From Carettochelys insculpta (lineage: Eukaryota; Chordata; Testudines; Carettochelyidae), in assembly GCF_033958435.1 (NCBI RefSeq), contig NC_134160.1:17471001-17535000 (forward strand): DNA of 64,000 nucleotides, given 5' to 3'. The position numbers and the translations under genes were made by a program. The notes under the pieces are model-generated. The model was not told the DNA's origin, ran no database searches, and saw only the letters and a list, made by a program, of their open reading frames with translations. Shown piece after piece: positions 55,665 through 64,000 of this stretch. Each line of letters begins with the position of its first letter. Position 1 is the stretch's first letter.

Positions 55665-56115
55665 AAGAGGTTGTGAACAAGACACGAGAAGTCATTCTTC
55701 CACTCTACTCTGTGCTGGTTAGGCCTCAGCTGGAGTATTGTGTCCAGTTCTGGGCACCGCAGTTCAAGAAAGATGTGGAGAGATTAGAGAGGGTCCAGAA
55801 AAGAGAGACAAGAATGATTAAAGGGCTAGAGAATGTGACCTATGAAGAAAGGCTGAAAGAACTGGGCTTGTTTAGTTTGGAAAAGAGAAGATTGAGGGGA
55901 GACCTGATAACTCTTTTCAGCTATCTAAAAGGGTGTCGTAAGGAGGAGGGGGAAAACTTGTTCTTTTTGGCCTCTGAGTATAGAATAAGAAGCAATGGAC
56001 TTAAACTGAAGCAAGGGAGGTTTAGGTTGGACATTAGGAAAAAGTTAGGCAGGGGGCTGGACTCGATGTCCTGTCGAGGTCCCTTCCAATCGTAGTATTC
56101 TATGATTCTATGATT
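55665..56115 (+). mobile_element. CR1 LINE 3' end
   Basis: 55,673-56,095 is an almost continuous CR1 C-terminal frame: [60 protein letters not shown]. It ends TATTCTATGATTCTATGATT, the CR1 octamer tail. One internal deletion near 56,040 removes part of the 3' end. Confidence 0.92.
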
Positions 56116-56580
56116 AATGGTATCCTTCAAGGTCTATACTGGGAAGAGTCCTATTCAACATATTTGTATATGATCTAGAGAAAGGGGTTAACGTTGAGGT
56201 GGCAAAATTTGCATATGACACAACTGGTCAAGACAGTCAAGTCCGAACCAGACTGAAGAGCTTCAAAAGGATATCACAAAACAAGGTGAGTGGGCTACAA
56301 AATGGCAGATGAAATCCAGTGCTGATAAATGCAAAGTAATGCATGTTGGAAAACATAATCCCAACCATACACCTGAAATCACAAGGACTAAATTAGCTGC
56401 TACCATTCAAGAGAGAGACCTTGGAGTCATTGTGGATAGTTCTCTGAAAACATCCACCCAATGTGCAGCAGTCAAACAAGCGAACAGACTGTGGGGAATT
56501 ATTAAGAAAGGGAAGAAGAATAAGACAGAGAAAGTCTTATTGCTGCTATATAAATCCAGTCTAAAAAGAAATACTCCAAT
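56116..56580 (+). mobile_element. CR1 LINE, mid-RT fragment
   Basis: FNIFVYDLEKGVNVEVAKFA-like wording appears in frame pieces at 56,150-56,215 (the ADD core is decayed). 56,309-56,575 gives KSSADKCKVMHVGKHNPN and ERDLGVIVDSSLKTSTQCAA. It is joined head-to-tail to the previous CR1 copy. Confidence 0.8.
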
Positions 56581-56599
56581 ACTCCCAGGGTGGTTTTCA

Positions 56600-58050
56600 A
56601 CCATTCCGAGGAACAGCAAACATGATCTTCACTGCCTGGCAACTGCAAGAAAAATGTCATGAACAAAACCAAGCCTTAAACATGAGTTTCATCGACTTGA
56701 CCAAAGCATTCAACTCAGTCGTAGCACCCTTTGGACCATCTTCTCAAAGACTGGCTGATGCAAAAATTCATTTGCATTTGTAAGGCTGATTCATGATATC
56801 ATGATTGCCACGGTATTGAACAACAACGGATCCCAAAGTGACCTCTTTGAGGTCAAAATGGGAGTCAAGCAAGGCGGTGTCATTGCCCCATCATTGTTTT
56901 GCATCTTCATCACCATGACCTTTCACATCATTGATGGAGAGCTTCCAAATGGTGTGAAAATTGTCCACAGAATGAACATGAAGCTTTCAATCTCAGGAGA
57001 CTGAACACTAAAAGCAAGACCACTGTGACTTCGAACATGGAGCTCCAGTACGCAGATGACAGGATGGTTGTTGCACTTTCTCCCAGAGCCCTTCAGACCA
57101 TCTGAAATGCCTTCACTGAAGCTTCTGAGAATCTTGGCCTCGCACTGAACATCAAAAAGACTAACGAGCTCCACTGACCTTCACTGATGGAACAATCCCA
57201 TGCACATTCTATTGAAGTCAATAGAGAACTGCTGGAAAATGTGGAGCACTTCTCATACCTTGGAAGTCATCTTTTCTGTAAAGTCAACATAGATGTGGAA
57301 ATCCACCATTGTCTGAGCTGTGCCAGCTCTGATTTCACCCATCTGAGACAAAAGTCTTTGAGAACAGGGACAGCTATCCCAAGATAAAGTTCCATGTATA
57401 CCACGCAGTAGTTGTTCCAATGCTACTATATGCATGTGCAACCTGGACAAAATACAAGCATCATTTGAAGGCACTTGAACAATATCATCAATGCTGGCTC
57501 GTGAGAATCCTAAATATCTTTTAGGATGATAAGTGCACAAACACTAGCATCCTGGAAGAGTTGAACGTGACCAGCATTGAAGCTATTATCATTCATCGAC
57601 AACTTTGTTGGACTGGTCATATGGTTCAGATGTCTGATCAGCGCATCCCAAAACAGAATCTGTTTTCCAAATTGGAGGAGGGACAGAGGAGTGTTGGGGG
57701 CCAGCAGAAGCAACATAAGGACGTGTTGAAGGCACACATGAAAAAGTGCAGCATTGGTGTTGAAACTTCTGAGAACCTTACCCAAGACCGTCCCCGCTGG
57801 AGAACGGTAATCTGTGAGTGGTGGTGCAATTTAAGAGGTCCCACTGCAGTGCAGGCAAGAACAGGTGGAGAAGAAGAAAAGATAATTAAAAACTGCCCCG
57901 TGGGTCCCTCCAACAGCTGCCAACACCTGCCTCTTTTGTGATAAGAGATGCGGTTCCAGAATTGGGCTGGTCAGCCATCAATGGACTCACAAATAGGAGG
58001 GCGATATGAAGATATCCTACTTGTTATAGAGTGACTGCCAAGAAATAAGA
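56600..58050 (+). mobile_element. LINE relic (RT to 3' end), same clade as 22-26 kb
   Basis: Blocks in several frames: MSFIDLTKAFNSV near 56,684-56,725; VKMGVKQGGVIAPSLFCIFI at 56,857-56,910; YADD-type wording at 57,050; SIEVNRELLENVEHFSYLGS at 57,205-57,270; WTGHMVQMSDQRIPKQNLFS at 57,610-57,670. A C-terminal C-x3-C-x8-H-x3-H finger (CDKRCGSRIGLVSHQWTH) lies near 57,940-57,995. It ends with CCTACTTGTTATAGAGTGAC. Many stops; inactive. 7430-7795 is the same family. Confidence 0.8.
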
Positions 58051-58089
58051 GTTGGATGTTACAGCTCAGAAAAGAGGCAATTCAGGGGA

Positions 58090-59945
58090 GATGTATGTGA
58101 TAAAAACCAGTATGAAAGCAGCAAAAGAAAATTGGATCAAAAACTGCTGTTTAAAGATCGAAGAGATCCTTAATGCAAACAACAGTAAGAAAGCTTTTAA
58201 AACTATTAAAGCGTTAACACAGATTATACAACACAGAAGAAGCACCATACAAGACAAAACTGGTAACTTGTCTCACTGAAGAGAAAGACATTATAAACAG
58301 ATGGACGGAATATTGCTCTGAGCTCTACAAACATAACTCCAGTGGAGATCCCAATGTTCTGAAAGTTAACAACCCAACAGAAGAAACAAACTTTTCCATC
58401 CTACGGGAGGAAGCTGAAGCAGCCATTAAATCGCTAAAGGCAGGCAAGTCACCTGGCATAGATAACGTCCCATCTGAACTTGTGCAAAATGGAGGCAGTA
58501 GTATGGCTGACATACTCATGATGATTTGCGACATAATATGGCAGAGTGGAGAATGGCCAACAACTTGGACTCAATCACTAATTATAACGCTTCCTAAAAA
58601 TAGAAACCTACAGTTATGTAAAAATTACAGGACCATCAGCTTAATTAGCCACACTAGTAAGGTGATGCTGAAAATCATACTGAACAGACCAGCGCCCCAG
58701 GCTGAGAAGATTATTTCTGAAGAACAAGCTGGTTTTCGATCAGGCAGGAGTACCACTGAACAGATCTTCAACCTATCTGTACTCTGTCAGAAATACAATT
58801 TACATCAGCAAGACCTGTACCTCGTTTTTATTGATTTTAAAAAGGCCTTCGACAGAGTTTGGCATGCAGCACTGTGGGCAACAATGATGCAATTTAACAT
58901 CTACAGTAAACTCACTGACATAATTAAAAATTTATACGAAAAGGCCAGTAGTGCAGTATTATTCAGTGGTGCCATTGGTGTCTGGTTCTGTACCACTGTA
59001 GGTGTACAACAGGGCTGCATACTCTCTCCTACCCTTTTCAACATCTTTCCCGAATGTATCATGATAGATTCTCTAGATGCCCACACTGGAACCGTAAGTA
59101 TTGGCGGTCAATCTATGACCAACTTACGCTTCCCAGATGACATTGTTCGACTTGCAGGGAGTGAAAAAGAATTAGATAGCCTTGTTAAATGCCTACATAA
59201 AACTTCAACAAAATATGGCATGGAAATAAACGCAGAAAAGAAAAAACTCGTGACCAACAATCCTAAGGGCATATCCATACAAATACCCATAAAACAACAG
59301 AAATTGAAAGAAGTAAAACAATTTAAATACTTAGGATCGATCATCTCTGATGCAGGTACAAAACCAGAACTACTTGCCAGAACAGCAGTAACAACCGCAG
59401 CAATGGCAAAATTAAAACCAATCTGGAAAGACAAAAACATATCTCTAAAGTCAAAAGTAAGACTCATGCAAGCTCTTGTACACTCCATCTTTTTATATGC
59501 TTGTGAGACCTGGACTCTGACAGCAAAACTAGAACCCAAGATCAAGGCCCTTGAAATGAGGCTATCCCGCAAGCTTCTTAACATCCCTTACACGGCACAT
59601 ATTAGTAACGAAGAGGTCAGAAACATCATCAACTCAGCAATAGGACCTCATCACGACCTACTATCCGGAGTGAAAAAGAGCAAACTAAGATGGTATGGAC
59701 ACGTAAGGAGATCATCAGGCCTGTCCAAGACCATACTGCAAGGTACAGTCAACAGCAAAAGGAGCCGTGGCAGACAGAAAAAGCAATGGATGGACAATAT
59801 TAAAGAATGGACAGGGATGAGCTTTGCCGCAACTCAAGAATTGGCACACAACCGCCAAAGATGGAGAAACACTAGAAGGAACGTTGTCATGAAGGCGCCC
59901 CAACGACTTCAGTCAAGGGACTGATGGTGATGATATCCGAGCTCT
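58090..59945 (+). mobile_element. Non-LTR retrotransposon, 5'-truncated, long RT ORF
   Basis: It starts in the endonuclease-RT linker (NNSKKAFKTIKALTQ near 58,180) and runs to a GATGGTGATGATAT tail at about 59,940, similar to the tail of the RTE-like fragment at 2640-2670. One frameshift, at about 58,275, separates the linker from the RT ORF. The endonuclease is missing. It represents a different LINE family from those at 22-26 kb and 27-30 kb, as judged by its RT wording. Confidence 0.85.
58482..59924 (+). pseudogene. LINE reverse transcriptase (480 codons, altered core)
   Basis: The open frame covers most of the RT and the C-terminal region: KNYRTISLISHTSKVMLKII, EEQAGFRSGRSTTEQIFNLS, LVFIDFKKAFDRVWHAALWA, VGVQQGCILSPTLFNIF, NLRFPDDIVRLAGSEKELD. 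The core FADD reads FPDD here (Pro codon 59,133-59,135). The two catalytic aspartates remain, but the preceding Ala is replaced. The C-terminal part has YACETWTLTAKLEPKIKALE and KLRWYGHVRRSSGLSKTILQ, and ends QRLQSRD. No start codon is natural here because the 5' part of the gene is lost. Confidence 0.85.
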
Positions 59946-60392
59946 ATAAAATTATGACTGATGTGAAGAAAGTGAATAAAGAATAGTTATTTACTCCTTC
60001 CCATAACACAGGAAATAAGTGTCACCATATGAAACTAGTAGGTAGCAGGTTTAAAACAAACAAAAGGAAGTCCTTCCTTCACACAGAGCACAATCAACCT
60101 GTGGAACTCCTTGCCAGAGGATGCTGTGAAGCCCAGGACTATAACAGGATTCATAAAAGGGCTCAGTGAATTCATGGAGGATAGGTTGTCAATGGCTAAC
60201 TGGCAGGGATGGTGTCCCTAGCCTCTGCTTGCCAGATGCTGGGACCAGGTGACAAAGGATGCATCACTTGATGATTCCATATTAAGTTCATTTTCTCAGC
60301 GATGCCTGGCATTTGCCACTGGCGGAAGACAGGACACAAGGGTAGATGGACCTCTGGTTTGATCCAGCATGGCTGTTCTTATGTTCTTAAGT
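59946..60392 (+). mobile_element. CR1-type LINE 3' end
   Basis: GTCACCATATGAAACTAGTA and GGAACTCCTTGCCAGAGGAT encode the end of a CR1-like ORF. The 3' UTR with GATGGTGTCCCTAGCCTCTG and GAAGACAGGACACAAGGGTA follows, ending TGTTCTTATGTTCTTA. It is the same subfamily as 27,225-27,458. Confidence 0.9.
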
Positions 60393-60946
60393 AATGTGTG
60401 GTAAACTGGAGCACGGAGATGGGCTGGAATATGTGCCCTTGAGGGAGATGCTCATAGAACACTGTGACGGCTCTGGCCACAGAAGCACTGTACGTATTCC
60501 TAACACAACCCTCTTTACTAGCCCTGGGACCGCAGAAGAGTTCTCTGGCTTGTGGGAAGCCCTGAACCTTTGTCCTTTCTCACCCACCCGGGGGGCGGGA
60601 GTGCAAGGGAGAGGGGGTGGGGAGGTGTTTTTGGGATTTTTTTGCTTCTAGCCTTTGTGGGGCCCTAAACTGAGTTTTCTGTGGGTCAGTGACCCCCAAC
60701 CCAAACCAAAAAAGGTTTCCCACCCCTGCCATAAATAAAGACAAGGTTGAAACCCTTTGTTTTGGACCTAAATTTATATTTCACTTTTTTGAAAAACAAT
60801 TCTGCTTAATAATATATGTTCCAGTAGCCTGATATGAATAATTTAGTATTTAACGTGTTTAGAGATGAACAAAGGCAGTTTTTCACCATAGGTGGTTGGG
60901 TGGTGGGCTATGGAAAGGTTTGCGCTGAGCGAGGTGGGCCGAGGGG
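60393..60946. other. Unassigned, possibly the body of a hAT-like remnant
   Basis: No ORF with a domain. Its right edge runs into a hAT-like terminus, but the left end is not identifiable. Confidence 0.35.
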
Positions 60947-60967
60947 CAAAAAGTTTGAGAACCACTG
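60947..60967. repeat. hAT-like right terminus
   Basis: AAAAGTTTGAGAACCACTG is the inverse of the common hAT start CAGTGGTTCTCAAACTTTT. The partner end was not found. Confidence 0.45.
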
Positions 60968-63672
60968 CCCTTGAGTGATTTTGTAGCTAAATTGCTTAGC
61001 CAACCCAATGGGGCCTTGATCGCTGGAGTGCATTAGCACTGTAAATGTATTATAATGGACTTCTAATCCCAGCTGCTTACCCTTCCCCTTGACAGACAGC
61101 ACCTTGCTGGAGCAGGGGGGTGTTATTTCTGGATCCAGAGGGAGAAGGAAAGCCCAGAGCCCAGCAACAAAGATGAAAGCAATCCCAGGAGCTGGTTAGA
61201 CTACATCCCACATGATCTGTGCAGAAGCCGTCTGCTCTTGGAGGCTCCCCTGTAGCCCCAGATGAAGCAACCTGAAAGAGTCTCTGTGTCCCTCCCCCAC
61301 AGGAGTAAGCTAGAAATCAGTTTGTTTACTTGCCATGTTTAATTCTTGCTTCCCCTGAGTTTCCTGGTTGTTCAGACTGTTCCTCGTCTATCTTTCCAGG
61401 CAATCTCCATTGCCTTTGTTTGGCTTCCAGACAATCAGTGTTTGAGCTGGGCCGGAGGAAGAGATAAACCAATGGCTTCCTCTTTCTGAGATCATTAGCC
61501 TGGTGATTTGGGAAAAGGCAGGGTAAGAGCTCGTGCTCTTGCCACTGGGCTGCAGTCTGACTCCACCTTTTTCTCAGGGAGGTCACAGAATGCACTCAGT
61601 CGCCCCATGACGCTCCAAGGAAATCTGGCGTAACATGAGCTAGGCCGCCAGCATGGGACTGGTGTCTGCACTGCACAGCCATTGTATTTTGGGTCAGCCG
61701 GGGCCGGGCCCATTCCATGTCACGTTCACTGGATCAAAGTGGAAGATGATTGTGGCAGGAAGTTGGCAGGCATTCGGCGCAGGTGGACAGACCATCTCCA
61801 AAAGGCCAGGTGGTTGTTTGAGAGCGCAGAACTTGCCACGTTAGAAAACAGATCTCTTTATTCCACTTCACTTTCTGCCATCAGATTTGATCATTCAGAA
61901 ATGCTTCCTCTCACTGGTAAAGGGCCATGTTTTGGTCTCCCAGGGCCGAATGTGACCACCGCAGCATAGATAGCCTTGGCTTCATCTCTCTGTGGAGCAT
62001 GGTGTGCAATTTGCAAAGGATGTTCATTTGGGGGAGCCCCATTATTGTTTCAAGGTGTTTCTCACTGCCCCCCATGTTATCAATGATAGACCAAGGGGGT
62101 GAAATTACCAACAATCTCAGCTGGGTGGTCACCCACTAATAGGCTCGTGACCAGAGCATATTCATATTCAGCCAGAAGAATTTTGGTTTTAACCCCAGTT
62201 AATTTGCAGGGTGGCTTTGCCACCACACTCTCCGGGCATTTATGAGCCACAGTTAGCTCATCCATTGGTTTCACAGCTAGGGCTGTGTGCTCAGCAAAGT
62301 GAGCAGTGGTGAGGTTCTTATAATTGAGGCATGTGTCTAAATTGCATTTAACTGGTGTCTACTCGAGCATGTGGTCTGCGATGGCATTGACGTGTTCTGA
62401 GGCAGCAGCACGTCCGTGTTGAATGTCCAACCTAATTCAGAAGACTGTGGTTCCTTTCTTGTTTACAAGAATGGAGGAATCATCATATACGGGACAGACC
62501 ATTTACAAGGAGCCTGTGAGCTTCAAGGTCAACCACGTGCAACCTTGATGTTCACAATACAGTGTGATGGGCTGCTTGAATTCTTGTGCTTTCTCAATAA
62601 ACCGGTGCACTATGAAGATTTGCTCCATTGAGGAATGACCAGGAGAGAGGACAACTTGTTGTGGTTTTCTTACTCCTTCAGATATCAGCAACTTGGGCCA
62701 ACCAGACAAAAACAAACACTTTCCCCAGGTCAGGTGAGTGGTAAGAGTTGCATGCTGGGCCTCATCCTCCTGTCACACTGCGATAAATCAGGAATGGTTC
62801 CTGGGGAATGAGTGGAGTTACTTTGGCGTAAAAATGCTATAAGTGAGAGCGGAATTCGGTGCAGAGTCTTTTAAACACACGGCTGGTCAGGATGTAAAAA
62901 TCCTTTGTGGATATTTTAGTGAATGGGAGTGTAGTTTCCAGGATCAGAGGCTCCATTATGCACAGAGGTTTATGCAGTCACTAGGTATGCAGAAAAACAA
63001 TCAGAAACAGTCACCAATGGTTATTCATCCAAAAATTCAGACCAGCTAGCTGTTGGTCATTCTGTACTGGAGCACAGGATTTGCCAGAGCCAATCAGCTC
63101 AGAGGGCCACCAGGCCAATATCCTCACTCCAACAGTACCCAGCAAGAACATTCAAGAAGTTGCAAAAAAGGGCAGTTACAGCCCACAGAAGCAGCAGATT
63201 TCCCCAATTTCAGGAAGGTAGGGCCCAGAATGGCTGGATTTATGCCCTTTTAAGGGAACTATATCTATCTAATATCACTGCATTGTTTCTATTCTCCTTT
63301 CAAATGTCTGACCTTGTTTGGAACCCTCCTAAGCTCTTGGCATGATAATATTGGGGGGCCATGAGTTCCATGGGCAAACAGACATCAGGTAAGATAAGGT
63401 TTTCCAAGCATCTCCTTGTTCAAATCTTCTGGGCACCTACCTCCTCTACCCAGCTCTTTAAGTTGTACCCGTCTATGATGTCCCCCCTCTAAGACAAACC
63501 ATCTCCATTTTGTCAATCTTTCCTCGGGCTTTAGCTGAAGATCTTTGCTACCTGAGAAGTGCCCCCTCTCTCCTCACGCCATGCCGTCACACCTGCAGGC
63601 ATCACAGGTGCTTGGATTCAAAAGGTGGGGAAGCTGTGGGATTCAAAGCCCTTTCTGCTCCTGCTTCTCTAG
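60968..63672. other. No recognised feature
   Basis: About 2.7 kb. ORFs do not exceed about 95 codons. No repeat family, exon or RNA gene can be supported by reading alone. Confidence 0.4.
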
Positions 63673-64000
63673 AGCCGTGTCTACACGTGCACGCTACTTC
63701 GAAGTAGCGGCACTAACTTCAAAATAGCACCCGTCACGGCTACACGTGTCGGGCGCTATTTCAATGTTAGCATCGACGTTAGGCGGCGAGATGTCGAAGC
63801 CGCTAACACCATGAGGGGATGGGAATAGCGCTCTACTTCGACGTTCAACGTCGAAGTAGGGACCGTGTAGTCGTTGTGCATCCCGCAACTTCGAAATTGC
63901 GGGGTCCTCCATGGCGGCCATCAGCTGAGGGGTTGAGAGACGCTCTCTCCAGCCCCTCAGCTCAATGGTGGCTGCGTGGAGCAGCCCCTTAAAGGTCCCC
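63673..64000. mobile_element. Type II MITE, cut by the window end
   Basis: It starts GAGCCGTGTCTACACGTGC and matches the reverse complement of the right half of 8059-8767: GTCGAAGTAGGGACC-like, TTAGGCGGCGAGATGTCGAA, GGGGTCCTCCATGGCGGCCA, TCAGCTGAGGGGTTGAGAGA. The remaining half lies beyond the window. Confidence 0.85.

Noticed and set aside
61911..62715. Minus-strand ORFs considered as a decayed retroviral pol
   Set aside because: No RT, RNase H, protease or integrase motif could be found in any frame.

Overview
The window is non-coding vertebrate genomic DNA made almost entirely of transposable elements in several nested layers. I recognise no host gene, rRNA, functional tRNA gene or CRISPR array. 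CR1 LINEs ending in the ATTCTATG repeat, a tRNA-derived SINE with a CR1-like tail (7041-7225), Penelope-like elements, MIR-like SINEs and foldback MITEs point to a sauropsid. The SINE resembles the tortoise Pol III/SINE, so a cryptodiran turtle is the best guess (inference). || Layout. 1-7 kb: CR1 3' ends, an RTE-like LINE fragment and several MITEs. 7-14 kb: a SINE, then three consecutive minus-strand CR1 copies, two of them split by DNA transposons with clean target duplications. 14.9-18 kb: LINE relics and an LTR that is itself interrupted by a solo LTR of another family. 18-21 kb: a minus-strand CR1 split by a Penelope-like element, which in turn carries a nested Penelope tail. 22-26 kb: a long minus-strand non-LTR retrotransposon with a 1049-codon endonuclease/reverse-transcriptase frame but a mutated catalytic motif. 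27.5-30.1 kb: a decayed RTE-like LINE. || 33,615-40,170: the most notable feature, a complete young LTR retrotransposon with a 5-bp target duplication GGGAT, TG...CA LTRs and a perfect polypurine tract. Its protein motifs are Ty3/gypsy, but integrase lies upstream of reverse transcriptase/RNase H, as in Ty1/copia. That order defines the Gmr1 group. Its Gag carries a region that reads like the SCAN domain of vertebrate zinc-finger proteins. One in-frame UAG separates Gag-PR-INT from RT-RH. || 40-64 kb: largely unrecognised or ancient sequence with scattered MIR, hAT-like MITEs, a foldback element with a short TTAGGG-like run, a minisatellite, a second copy of the interrupted LTR, Penelope and CR1 fragments, two more LINEs (56.6-59.9 kb) and MITEs whose terminal motif GGCTACGTCTACAC recurs through the window. 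|| The elements do not form a cellular pathway. Their nesting gives an order of insertion: CR1 and old LINEs first, then DNA transposons, Penelope and LTRs, with the Gmr1-like element among the youngest.
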